From Bacteroidales bacterium (GTDB taxonomy: Bacteria > Bacteroidota > Bacteroidia > Bacteroidales > UBA932): DNA of 10,406 bases. This document shows, piece by piece, positions 1 to 7,097 of the stretch. A program made the translations under genes and the position numbers. The stretch is from contig JAIKYL010000018.1 of assembly GCA_024683255.1 (NCBI GenBank), positions 1-10,406 of the forward strand, in the 5' to 3' direction. Below the pieces are notes generated by a model. The model had not been told where the DNA came from. It saw nothing but the letters and a program-made list of their open reading frames with translations, and did not search any database. The first letter of the stretch is position 1. Each line of letters starts with the position of its first letter.

Positions 1-1040
1 GCCACGATGAGGCCGCGCTGTCCCTTGCCGATGGGGGTGAACATATCCACCACGCGGATGGACTGGTCCTTCTCGTGTCCATGACCCAGGAGGTTGAATT
101 TCTCCGTGGGGAACAGGGGAGTAAGGAAGTCGAAGGGCACACGGTCCCGCACGAAGTCCGGGGTGCGGCCGTTGATGTAATTGATCTTGACCAGCGGGAA
201 ATACTTGTCTCCTTCCCGCGGAGGACGGATTTCACCGGTTACGGTGTCTCCGTTCTTGAGGGCGTTCTGCTTGATCTGCTGCTGGGAAACGTAAATATCG
301 TCCGGGGAGTTGAGATAATTATAGTCTGAAGAGCGCAGGAAGCCGTAGCCGTCCGGCATTACCTCCAGCACGCCCGTGGCCACCACGGAGCCTTCGAATT
401 CAATGCGGGGCTTGGGCTGGGGCTGAGGCTGCTGGGGACGCTGCTGCTGATGCTGCTTCCGGGGTTTTTCCGGCTGCTGCGCCGTATCCGACTTTAAATC
501 GTCGAACAGATCGTGGATAAACTGCTTCCCGTCCACCTGGGATGCCACCGGAGCCTCCGGGGCCTTCTCTTCGGCTGCGGGCTTATCGGCCGTTAAAACG
601 GGCTCTGCGGGGGTTTCCGGGGCATTCTTGGTCTTGCGTCCACGCTTGCGGGCGGCAGGCTGGGGTGCATCGGCCGATGCCTCTGCGGGCTTCTGGGCCG
701 GCTTTTCTTCCGCAGGCTTTTGCTGGGCCTCCGGCTTTCCGGCCTGTTTCTTCTTGCGGTTGCCGGCAGGCTTTTCCTCCGCCTTGGGAGCGGCGGGAGC
801 AGCGGGCTTTTCCGCAGCAGGGGCGGGTTTCTCCTCCTTGCGGGGACGTCCGCGTTTCTTGGCTTTATTATCCGGGGCCGATGCGGGTTTCTGGGACTCT
901 ATAACGGCCTCCTTGTCCAGGATGGCGAAACCCAGCGCGGCGCTGTCCATCTTCTTGGTACCCTTGATATCCAACGATTCTGCTAATGTCCTGAGCTGTT
1001 CCTCGCTCATGGAGTTAAGTTCAAATAAACTATGGGGCAT
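1..1040 (-). CDS. rho: Transcription termination factor Rho, N-terminal part (runs off left edge)
   Basis: Rho is the hexameric RNA-dependent ATPase/translocase that ends transcription of untranslated RNA. The visible 346 codons start at ATG 1040-1038. Residues about 5-48 form a Rho_N-like helical domain (MSEEQLRTLAESLDIKG). Residues about 50-212 are a low-complexity insertion rich in Lys, Pro, Ala and Glu with repeated EEKPA units, two basic AT-hook-like patches (KKRGRPRKEE at 61-70, RKRGRK at 131-136) and a Gln/Pro tract at 187-210. Residues about 215-292 are the cold-shock RNA-binding domain (GVLEVMPDGYGFLRS, then DDIYVSQQQI). The last residues, TPIGKGQRGLIVA (335-347), lie just before the Walker A loop, which is outside the window. 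The insertion makes this N-terminal half roughly 165 residues longer than that of E. coli Rho. It lies codirectionally 84 bp downstream of lptD but has its own consensus promoter. Identification is secure; the 3' half is unseen. Confidence 0.96.
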   Translation of the reverse strand, partial: MPHSLFELNSMSEEQLRTLAESLDIKGTKKMDSAALGFAILDKEAVIESQKPASAPDNKAKKRGRPRKEEKPAPAAEKPAAPAAPKAEEKPAGNRKKKQAGKPEAQQKPAEEKPAQKPAEASADAPQPAARKRGRKTKNAPETPAEPVLTADKPAAEEKAPEAPVASQVDGKQFIHDLFDDLKSDTAQQPEKPRKQHQQQRPQQPQPQPKPRIEFEGSVVATGVLEVMPDGYGFLRSSDYNYLNSPDDIYVSQQQIKQNALKNGDTVTGEIRPPREGDKYFPLVKINYINGRTPDFVRDRVPFDFLTPLFPTEKFNLLGHGHEKDQSIRVVDMFTPIGKGQRGLIV

Positions 1041-1090
1041 AATTTAAAGAGATATGTCTGAAAGAAGGCATCCCGAACGGAATACCAATG

Positions 1091-1121
1091 CAAAGTTAAG
1101 CATTTTTTCCAAAATGGCAAA
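1091..1121 (-). promoter_or_regulatory. Predicted rho promoter (Bacteroidota-type -33/-7)
   Basis: On the minus strand TTTG (1121-1118) is followed after exactly 19 bp by TAACTTTG (1098-1091), an exact match to the Bacteroidota consensus TTTG-N19-TAnnTTTG. The start site would fall near 1085, giving a leader of about 45 nt before the rho ATG. The promoter begins 3 bp after the lptD stop codon, so rho need not depend on lptD transcription. Confidence 0.75.
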
Positions 1122-1127
1122 TGCTTA
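1097..1127. repeat. Inverted repeat over the rho promoter and lptD stop codon
   Basis: TAAGCATTT (1097-1105) and AAATGCTTA (1119-1127) are perfect 9-bp inverted copies separated by 13 bp, with half-site centres 22 bp apart, about two helical turns. The right arm contains the lptD stop codon and overlaps the rho -33 element; the left arm touches the rho -7 element. It could be an operator for a dimeric regulator or a weak hairpin at the lptD mRNA end. No T-run follows on the minus strand, so a strong intrinsic terminator is unlikely. Confidence 0.5.
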
Positions 1128-4124
1128 CTTCAACATATTATCCATGTAGGATTCGGATTTCTTGAACCTCAGGAGGTCTGCCAGGGCCGATGCATTGGCC
1201 GCGATGCGGAAGCTGTAGGACTTCCACTGGCCCATGGGCACCCAGCTGAACGCAATGTTGAAACAGTGCATGTCGTAGGTGGCACTGATTTGCGTTGTAG
1301 TGAGCTTCATGGCCATGAGATCCACACCGGTGGTCACCTGGATGTTCATCCTGGGCGTGAGCTTGAGACTGCCGGAAATATTGAGCGTCTGGGTGAATTT
1401 CTTGTTCTCCAGCAGGGTCTTTGTTGCCGACTGGTATGAATACGACTTGCTATAATTAAAAGAGTAGCTTAAGCTTATGTTCCAGGGCGCATTGGGATTC
1501 ATATAATAGAGATAGCCGCCGGGGATGTATTCTCCAGTAATGGGATGCTCATAAATCCGCGTATAGCCATTTCCGTTGGCGCCTCCGGAAGAGCCGCCAT
1601 TGCCCTTGGTGCCGTCGTCTCCGTTAAGGGCGCCCTTTCCGCTCCAGCCGATGGAGGCCGATACGGTGGCGTTGGTAAGGCGTACAGGCACGCCGGTGGC
1701 CACTACATTGTACTTGTTGATCTTCTTGCCCCGCTCGTCCACGGCATAGGGATCCAGGTTCATGTTGGCACTGATGTTCAGCTTGTTGAACAGGTTGGTG
1801 GAAGCCGTGATGGAGATGTTCTGCATCTTGAGCGAATCGGCCAGGAAATTATAGCCGGTGCTGATGTTGAGCTGATCCAGCAGCTTCACCTTCTTGGTGC
1901 CGGTACCGGTTGTATCGGCATTATCCCTTACTTTGGCCTCCAGGTTGTTGCCGATCTGGAGGGACAGGGTGCCGGTCTTACCCCGGCCGGGCGGAGAGAC
2001 GTTGTTGTGGTTTCCGGTAACGGTATAGATATTATACCACGCTTCCGCATGGTATTGTCCGTTTTTGTCGTAATAGGGATCCAGCTGTCGCCATCCGTTG
2101 AAAGCCGTGCCCTTTTCCGGTGACAGGTTGATGGACATGGACGGCGTTATCACATGCCGGATGGCCTGCACCATCCGGTGCTTGCCGAAGTTGAACATGC
2201 CATATACACGGGTGGACATGGATACGCTTCCGGAATAGGTATGTGTTATTCCAAAGTGGTTGAAGGCCCGTCCCGGGTCCGTAACCACCTTCTGGGCCCA
2301 TACCGGATTGCCGTCCTTATCGTTCACCATCACTGGATTCCCGTCCTCGTCCACCACGTTTTCCAAGGTCTGCGAGCCGCTGGAGAACATCCAGTTCATG
2401 CCATAGTTTACGCTGGGCGTCACATTGATGTACTTTAGGAGCGTAAAGCTGGGAAGGCCGATCTGGAACGTATGGGACATGCCGTTGGTAATGCGGTCCA
2501 GGGCCTTTACGCCCAGGGAATCCCCAAACTCCTTCACGCGGTAAGGATTACCGTTGGCATCCAGCTCCGTAAGATGGGTCCCGTCCGCCTGCATCACATA
2601 GTCCTGCAAGTCCCGCATCTTGAAACTGATCTTGTTCTGGAAAGAGGCGTTATAGCCGAAGGAGATTTTCTCATAGGCCTTTTCCTTACCGGCACGCACC
2701 TTTTTCTTGAAAGGATAGAAACGGGTTACGGAGAAAGTGATATTGGGCAGGGTGAAGGTGTAGCTGGAGTCCCTGGTATTCTGGTTGTGAAGGGCGTTGA
2801 CACTAAGATTGAACTTACCGTTCCAGTTCCGGGAATAGGAGATGGAGGAGCTCACCTGGTTTTGCTGGGCTTCCGTCACGGAACGGGAGTTATACTTGTT
2901 GTTGGACGGACTGGAGAAGTTCACGGACGCGCTGAAAGTGGTTCCGGGATGGGCCTTGGCATCCTGCGAATGCGACCAGCGCAGGCCGAAGTTCCTGGAC
3001 TGGACGAAGTCCGTGCTGCCTTTCTCACCGGTCTGGTCGTTGGAGTAGGTGAGGGCGATGGAACCGCTGAACTTGTAATTGACCCTGTAACGGGAGTTGA
3101 AATCCACGGCCCAGGAGCCCAGGGTATAATAGTCTCCCGTGATGGAGAAATCCAGATAGTCTCCCAGGACGAAGTAAATGCCGGCATCCCGCATGTAGAA
3201 GCCGCGGGCCTGTTCTTCGCCGAAGGTGGGCATCAGGAGGCCGGTGGCGCGGGTGGGCTTTTCCGGCACGAAACCAAACGGCAGGCCGATGGGGACGGGA
3301 ACGCCACCCACAACGGGCCACGCAGGGCCGAAAACGGTCTTCTGCGAAGGTTTGGTGATCACTTTGGCCAGGCTGAGGCGCAGATAATAATGCGGTTCCT
3401 CCAGGTCACAGACCGTATACATGCCGTCTTCCATGTTGATGGACTGGTCCGGCATCATCTTGATCTTCTGGCCCTGCAGGATGCCTTCGGCCTCCTTGGT
3501 AACCATGTTGGTGATGCGCGCCTTCCGGGTGTTGAAGTTGTAATACACCTCGTCCATCTTGTAGCTGGCACTGCCCTGGGACATCTCCGGAAGGCCGTTC
3601 CATTCTCCCGTGAGGGTGTCCAGCTGTCCGCGGGCATACACCGTGTTGGTGGACATGTCAAAACGGATATAATCGGCCGTGAGCTTCATGTCCTGGTAGG
3701 TGACCGTAGCGCCGCCGTAATAGTAGATGAGCCTGTTTCCGTTGGAAAAATCCGTTACAATGGAGTCCTGGGCGGTGGTGAAGGCCGGCCAGTTGAGCGA
3801 ACTCTTGTCCAGCATGTCCAGGGAGTCCTGTCTGGCCTTGGCAACGGAATCGGCCCGCGCCAGGGAATCCCGCATCCGCGCCTTGAGGGAATCTTCCGGA
3901 CTAATCAAAGTGTCTTTAACCACCTGAGCCGTTGTATCTTCCTGGTTTCTGAGCGAATCCAGGAGGGTAACAAGCGAGTCCGGAACCTGGCGCTTCACCT
4001 TAACGGCACTTTCTTTGCGGATGGAACGGTAGCGGAGAGGAAGCTTGCGGGCATCGGCAAACAGGCCGGTCACCAGGACCAGCACCGTTACCAGGCCGAT
4101 ATATTGCATTAACTTCCTTGCCAT
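1125..4124 (-). CDS. lptD: Putative outer-membrane LPS assembly protein LptD
   Basis: LptD is the outer-membrane beta-barrel that, plugged by LptE, places lipopolysaccharide in the outer leaflet. I chose ATG 4124 (999 aa); a longer form would begin at TTG 4151, which lies in promoter-like sequence. With the ATG start residues 1-25 make a normal signal peptide: MARK, a hydrophobic core (LVTVLVLVTGLF), then ADA. Residues about 40-115 are charged and Ser/Asp-rich. Residues about 115-266 form an OstA/LptA-like periplasmic domain (YYYGGATVTYQDMKLTADYI) ending near TVCDLEEPHYYLR. VPVPIGLPFGFVPE (275-288) and GLLMPTFGEEQARGFYMRDA lead into a long barrel of alternating aromatic/polar strands reaching the C terminus. 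A Gly/Asn-rich segment near 831-855 is probably a surface loop. The divergent amidase neighbour also serves the envelope. The family is clear; assignment to LPS rather than another glycolipid is inferred. Confidence 0.88.
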   Translation of the reverse strand: MARKLMQYIGLVTVLVLVTGLFADARKLPLRYRSIRKESAVKVKRQVPDSLVTLLDSLRNQEDTTAQVVKDTLISPEDSLKARMRDSLARADSVAKARQDSLDMLDKSSLNWPAFTTAQDSIVTDFSNGNRLIYYYGGATVTYQDMKLTADYIRFDMSTNTVYARGQLDTLTGEWNGLPEMSQGSASYKMDEVYYNFNTRKARITNMVTKEAEGILQGQKIKMMPDQSINMEDGMYTVCDLEEPHYYLRLSLAKVITKPSQKTVFGPAWPVVGGVPVPIGLPFGFVPEKPTRATGLLMPTFGEEQARGFYMRDAGIYFVLGDYLDFSITGDYYTLGSWAVDFNSRYRVNYKFSGSIALTYSNDQTGEKGSTDFVQSRNFGLRWSHSQDAKAHPGTTFSASVNFSSPSNNKYNSRSVTEAQQNQVSSSISYSRNWNGKFNLSVNALHNQNTRDSSYTFTLPNITFSVTRFYPFKKKVRAGKEKAYEKISFGYNASFQNKISFKMRDLQDYVMQADGTHLTELDANGNPYRVKEFGDSLGVKALDRITNGMSHTFQIGLPSFTLLKYINVTPSVNYGMNWMFSSGSQTLENVVDEDGNPVMVNDKDGNPVWAQKVVTDPGRAFNHFGITHTYSGSVSMSTRVYGMFNFGKHRMVQAIRHVITPSMSINLSPEKGTAFNGWRQLDPYYDKNGQYHAEAWYNIYTVTGNHNNVSPPGRGKTGTLSLQIGNNLEAKVRDNADTTGTGTKKVKLLDQLNISTGYNFLADSLKMQNISITASTNLFNKLNISANMNLDPYAVDERGKKINKYNVVATGVPVRLTNATVSASIGWSGKGALNGDDGTKGNGGSSGGANGNGYTRIYEHPITGEYIPGGYLYYMNPNAPWNISLSYSFNYSKSYSYQSATKTLLENKKFTQTLNISGSLKLTPRMNIQVTTGVDLMAMKLTTTQISATYDMHCFNIAFSWVPMGQWKSYSFRIAANASALADLLRFKKSESYMDNMLK

Positions 4125-4146
4125 TCCGTATTTTTTGCTAAATTTG
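4117..4146 (+). promoter_or_regulatory. Predicted amidase promoter
   Basis: TAAATTTG (4139-4146) matches TAnnTTTG exactly and has CTTG (4117-4120) 18 bp upstream as a near-consensus -33 element. Transcription would start near 4152, giving a leader of about 55 nt before the ATG at 4207. The site lies in the predicted lptD leader and first codons, so it crosses the lptD promoter. Confidence 0.5.
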
Positions 4147-4163
4147 TGCAAAAATATAATTTA

Positions 4164-4194
4164 CAAAAGTACTATATATTCCACAATTTTCAAA
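4164..4194 (-). promoter_or_regulatory. Predicted lptD promoter; decides the lptD start
   Basis: On the minus strand TTTG (4194-4191), a 19-bp spacer and TACTTTTG (4171-4164) match the Bacteroidota consensus exactly. A start near 4158 leaves only about 7 nt before the TTG at 4151 but about 34 nt before the ATG at 4124, which supports the ATG. A second -7-like sequence, TATTTTTG (4156-4149), has no -33 partner. Confidence 0.65.
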
Positions 4195-4206
4195 ACTGAA
4201 GCAGCC

Positions 4207-5349
4207 ATGACGCCGTTTTTCCGCCCTGTCTTAGCGCTTATAGCAGCCTCTTTCCTTGCAATCCCCGTGCCCGCGCAGAACGGCAGGGAAAGTGCTACGG
4301 TAAAACTCCGGACCGTGGTCATTGACCCGGGACACGGCGGCAAGGACCCCGGCTGCGTGAGCCGGGACAAGAAAACCTACGAAAAGGACATCGTTCTGGA
4401 CGTAGGCCTGCGCCTCAGGGAGAAAATCCAGGCCGCCTTCCCGGATGTGAATGTGATCATGACCAGGGATGACGACACCTTCGTGGAATTGGAGAACCGC
4501 GCCGTCACCGCCAACAAGGCCGATGCCAACCTTTTCATCTCCATCCACGTGAACGCCGTGGAGAAAGGCACCACCGCCAACGGCTATTCCATCCATACGC
4601 TGGGCCAATCGGCCAAGAAGGGGAACGACTTGTTTTCCAAGAACTTAGACCTCGTAAAGCGGGAAAACTCCGTAATTATGCTGGAAGATAATTACGAGGC
4701 CCGGTACCAGGGTTTCGACCCGGAGGACCCGCAGTCCTACATTATCTTCAACCTCATGCAGAATGCCCACCTCTCCGGCAGCCTCACCTTTGCCGACGAT
4801 GTGGCAAAAGCAATGGGCACTTCTCCCATCAAACACAGCCGCGGCGTGAACCAGGACCCCTTCTGGGTGCTCTGGAGAACCGCCATGCCCTCGGTGCTGG
4901 TAGAGGTGGGATTCATCACCAATCCGGACGACTTGGCCACCATGCGCTCGGAGAAGGGGAGGGACGGCATCGCCCAGAACCTGTTCAACGCCTTCTCCAC
5001 CTTCAAAAAGCGTTACGACGGCCCGTCGGCCGATGAAACCCCGGCACCGGCCACCCCGGCTCCAGCGACAGCGGAGCAACAGGTTGCCACTCCTTCCACT
5101 GCCGAAAAGACGGACGGTCCGGTCTATGGAACCCAGATTTTGGCCATCGGTAAAGAGATGTCCCTGACGGATCCTTTTTTCAAGGGTTACAAGCCCGTGG
5201 TGGTAAAAAGTGGGAAACTTTTCAAGTATATTGTTGAAACTTCTTCTTCTCTTTCGGAAGCCAAGAAAAAATACAACGCCGTCCAGCAAAAATTCCCGGA
5301 TGCATATTTGGTGAAAATAGAGAATGGCGCCACCGGTCCGGTACGATGA
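4207..5349 (+). CDS. N-acetylmuramoyl-L-alanine amidase (Amidase_3) with C-terminal SPOR-like domain
   Basis: This is a zinc amidase that cuts the bond between N-acetylmuramic acid and the L-Ala of the peptide stem, used in septum splitting and wall turnover. The frame is open upstream to 4045, but ATG 4207 is preferred because residues 1-23 form a signal peptide with a VPA-Q cleavage site and upstream codons would overlap lptD. The 380-aa product shows the Amidase_3 motifs: VVIDPGHGGKDPG with zinc ligand His43, Glu59 in YEKDIVLD, ISIHVNA with His114, and LVEVGFITNP with catalytic Glu233. A Pro/Ala/Thr linker (about 272-303) leads to a SPOR-like domain (about 305-372: YGTQILAIGKEM, then YKPVVVKSGKLFKYIVETS), a fold that binds septal glycan lacking stem peptides. 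This architecture is usual in Bacteroidota. Export to the periplasm is inferred; whether its role is mainly in division cannot be read from sequence. Confidence 0.93.
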   Translation: MTPFFRPVLALIAASFLAIPVPAQNGRESATVKLRTVVIDPGHGGKDPGCVSRDKKTYEKDIVLDVGLRLREKIQAAFPDVNVIMTRDDDTFVELENRAVTANKADANLFISIHVNAVEKGTTANGYSIHTLGQSAKKGNDLFSKNLDLVKRENSVIMLEDNYEARYQGFDPEDPQSYIIFNLMQNAHLSGSLTFADDVAKAMGTSPIKHSRGVNQDPFWVLWRTAMPSVLVEVGFITNPDDLATMRSEKGRDGIAQNLFNAFSTFKKRYDGPSADETPAPATPAPATAEQQVATPSTAEKTDGPVYGTQILAIGKEMSLTDPFFKGYKPVVVKSGKLFKYIVETSSSLSEAKKKYNAVQQKFPDAYLVKIENGATGPVR

Positions 5350-5384
5350 TTTTCCCTCTTGCAGGGGGCTGCAACAAAGGAAAA
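5350..5384 (+). terminator. Possible hairpin after the amidase gene
   Basis: TTGCAG (5359-5364) and CTGCAA (5369-5374) form a 6-bp stem with a GGGG loop. TTTTCC (5350-5355) and GGAAAA (5379-5384) can extend it across a small internal loop. It starts right after the stop codon, as a terminator would, but is followed by A-rich sequence, so intrinsic termination on the plus strand would be weak. A second AT-rich hairpin, TTTAGAA-CTT-TTCTAAA, lies at 5400-5416. Confidence 0.35.
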
Positions 5385-5559
5385 AATGCATTTCGCTATT
5401 TTAGAACTTTTCTAAATAAGAAAGATTAATTATACGAAATATAACGCATTTTTACCAAAATAATCGGCTGATTTTCAGGCAATTCATAATTTTTGAATAA
5501 AGGGGGTCGCTTTCTTTAATTATAGAGATAAAAAATTTTATTTCCAATAGCGGAAGTGT

Positions 5560-5590
5560 TTTTTTATTAAGAATTTTTCCTCCATTTTTG
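5560..5590 (+). promoter_or_regulatory. Probable dnaA promoter
   Basis: CATTTTTG (5583-5590), running into CAC, differs from TAnnTTTG only at its first base, and TTTT at 5560-5563 is a one-mismatch -33 element with the standard 19-bp spacer. Transcription would start near 5597, with a leader of about 44 nt. The bases before the ATG (CTTCCTCCAAA) contain no Shine-Dalgarno sequence. Confidence 0.45.
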
Positions 5591-5640
5591 CACTTGCGAA
5601 AATAACAACACTACTATTATCCCAAGCGACTTCCTCCAAA

Positions 5641-7065
5641 ATGGACCAGGAAAGACATATTGCGGTATGGAATAACTGTCTGCAGATCATTGGAAATAAC
5701 ATTGATCAGCAGAAGTTTGATACCTGGTTCAAGCCCATCGTTCCGGTGAGCCTGGAGGGGTCAAAACTAACCGTGCAGGTTCCCTCGGATTTTTTCCGCG
5801 ATTATATTGAAGGTGCCTTCATGGACCTGCTCAAGGTTACGCTCCGGCGGGCCATCGGCGCAGACGCCCAGCTGTTCTATCTGGTACAGCCCGTGCGCAA
5901 CGGTGCCAGCATGACCATCCCGGCCTCCAACGGCCCCGTACCCACCAACAATCCCGTTTCCGTTCCCACGTACCAGCCTGCCGGCAATCCCAGTCCATTT
6001 GTGTATCCGGGTGTCCAGCGGCTCAAGATCAATCCCCGGCTCAACCCGGTGTACTGCTTCGGAAACCTGGTGGAAGGGGAGTGCAACAAAATGGGTGTCA
6101 ACGCAGGTGAAAGCATTTCCCTCTCTCCCGGCAAGACCCCCTTCAATCCGCTGTTCCTCTTCGGCGGTCCCGGTCTGGGCAAAACGCATATCGCGCAGGC
6201 CATCGGCATAGATATCAAGGAGCGTTTCCCGGAAACGGTAGTGCTGTATGTCACCGGCAATGAGTTCAAAACCCAATACATGGATGCCGTAAAAGGCAAC
6301 CGGATTGTGGATTTCCTGGCCTTCTACCAGCGCATAGACGTCCTCATCGTGGACGATATCCAGGACATGGTGGGGCAGGGCACCCAGAACTCTTTCTTCA
6401 ACGTATTCAACCACCTGCATCAGAACGGCAAGCAGCTCATCTTCACCAGCGACCGCGCCCCCGTGGACCTGCAGAACTTTGAGGAGCGCCTCCTGTCCCG
6501 CTTCAAATGGGGCCTCTCCGTGGAGCTTTCCCGTCCGGACTATGAGACGCGCCTGCACATGCTGCGCTCCCGCGCACAACGCGAAGGTGTAGATGTAAGC
6601 GAGGATGTGCTCTCTTTCCTGGCCTCCCGCGTTAAATCCAATTTCCGGGAACTGGAAGGTACGCTCATCTCCCTGGTGGCCCATGCCACCCTGGGACACC
6701 GGGACATCACCGTGGACCTGGCAGAGAACATTACCGGAAAGATTGTCTCGGAACAGTCCTCGGACATCTCCATAGACCTCATTGTCAATACCGTGTGCGA
6801 GTACTTCAACATCACGCGGGACATGATGCTCTCCAAGACGCGCAAGCGCCAGATTGTCCAGGCCCGCCAGATTGCCATGTACGAGTGCCGGAGCCTCATC
6901 GGGAACTGCTCCCTATCCACCATCGGCGCAGAACTGGGCGGAAAGGACCATGCCACCGTCCTTCATGCCTGCACCACCGTTCAGGATCTCATGGCCACGG
7001 ACAAGCTCTTCCGCCAGTGGGTAGAAGATATCGAAGGCATGATTGTTGTTCCCGTAGAAAACTAA
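5641..7065 (+). CDS. dnaA: Chromosomal replication initiator protein DnaA
   Basis: DnaA binds 9-bp boxes at oriC, forms an ATP-dependent filament, melts the origin and loads the helicase. The 474-aa product is of usual length and all four domains are visible. Domain I is about 1-85 (IDQQKFDTWFKPIVP). Domain II is a Pro/Asn-rich linker, about 86-128. Domain III is an AAA+ ATPase from about 130, with Walker A GGPGLGKT (175-182), Walker B VLIVDD (234-239), sensor 1 LIFTSD, an arginine-finger region LLSRF with Arg287, and sensor 2 RELEG with Arg336. Domain IV has a helix-turn-helix and the DnaA signature GGKDHATVLHA (433-443). ATG 5641 is the natural start at the end of the AT-rich gap. The gene is monocistronic: dnaN does not follow, and a strong terminator begins right after the stop codon. 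No key residue is missing. Confidence 0.98.
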   Translation: MDQERHIAVWNNCLQIIGNNIDQQKFDTWFKPIVPVSLEGSKLTVQVPSDFFRDYIEGAFMDLLKVTLRRAIGADAQLFYLVQPVRNGASMTIPASNGPVPTNNPVSVPTYQPAGNPSPFVYPGVQRLKINPRLNPVYCFGNLVEGECNKMGVNAGESISLSPGKTPFNPLFLFGGPGLGKTHIAQAIGIDIKERFPETVVLYVTGNEFKTQYMDAVKGNRIVDFLAFYQRIDVLIVDDIQDMVGQGTQNSFFNVFNHLHQNGKQLIFTSDRAPVDLQNFEERLLSRFKWGLSVELSRPDYETRLHMLRSRAQREGVDVSEDVLSFLASRVKSNFRELEGTLISLVAHATLGHRDITVDLAENITGKIVSEQSSDISIDLIVNTVCEYFNITRDMMLSKTRKRQIVQARQIAMYECRSLIGNCSLSTIGAELGGKDHATVLHACTTVQDLMATDKLFRQWVEDIEGMIVVPVEN

Positions 7066-7097
7066 AAAGAGGCCCCTTGAAAGAGGCCTCTTTTTTT
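7066..7097. terminator. Bidirectional intrinsic terminator between dnaA and the lyase gene
   Basis: AAAGAGGCC (7066-7074) pairs with GGCCTCTTT (7085-7093) as a 9-bp stem with a 10-nt loop. On the plus strand it ends in a T-run (7091-7097); on the minus strand the second arm runs into CTCTTTTTAGTTTTC. It therefore fits termination of both dnaA and the convergent lyase gene, whose stop codon (7098-7096) overlaps the T-run. Confidence 0.88.

Larger units (their letters stand above)
5350..5640. other. AT-rich gap between the amidase gene and dnaA
   Basis: This 291-bp gap is much more AT-rich than its neighbours and holds no convincing ORF. I see the hairpins at 5350-5384 and 5400-5416 and a probable dnaA promoter near its end. 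There is one weak DnaA-box-like site (TTATCCCAA, 5617-5625; two mismatches to TTATCCACA), which does not support calling an origin. I recognise nothing in 5420-5555. Confidence 0.6.

Noticed and set aside
512..520. DnaA-box-like TTATCCACG on the minus strand
   Set aside because: It is a single near-match inside rho coding sequence, expected by chance.
542..1047. Overlapping plus-strand frames opposite rho
   Set aside because: Low-complexity Ala/Gly/Phe-rich translations are the antisense image of the Lys/Pro/Ala repeats in Rho.
2472..4112. 546-codon open frame on the plus strand opposite lptD
   Set aside because: It lies wholly antisense to a gene with clear LptD features, its protein is Gly/Val/His-rich with no recognisable domain, and such shadow frames are common opposite GC-biased codons.
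5350..5640. Replication origin beside dnaA
   Set aside because: The gap is AT-rich but has only one weak DnaA-box-like site. A cluster of boxes and a GC-skew switch would be needed; skew cannot be judged from this window.
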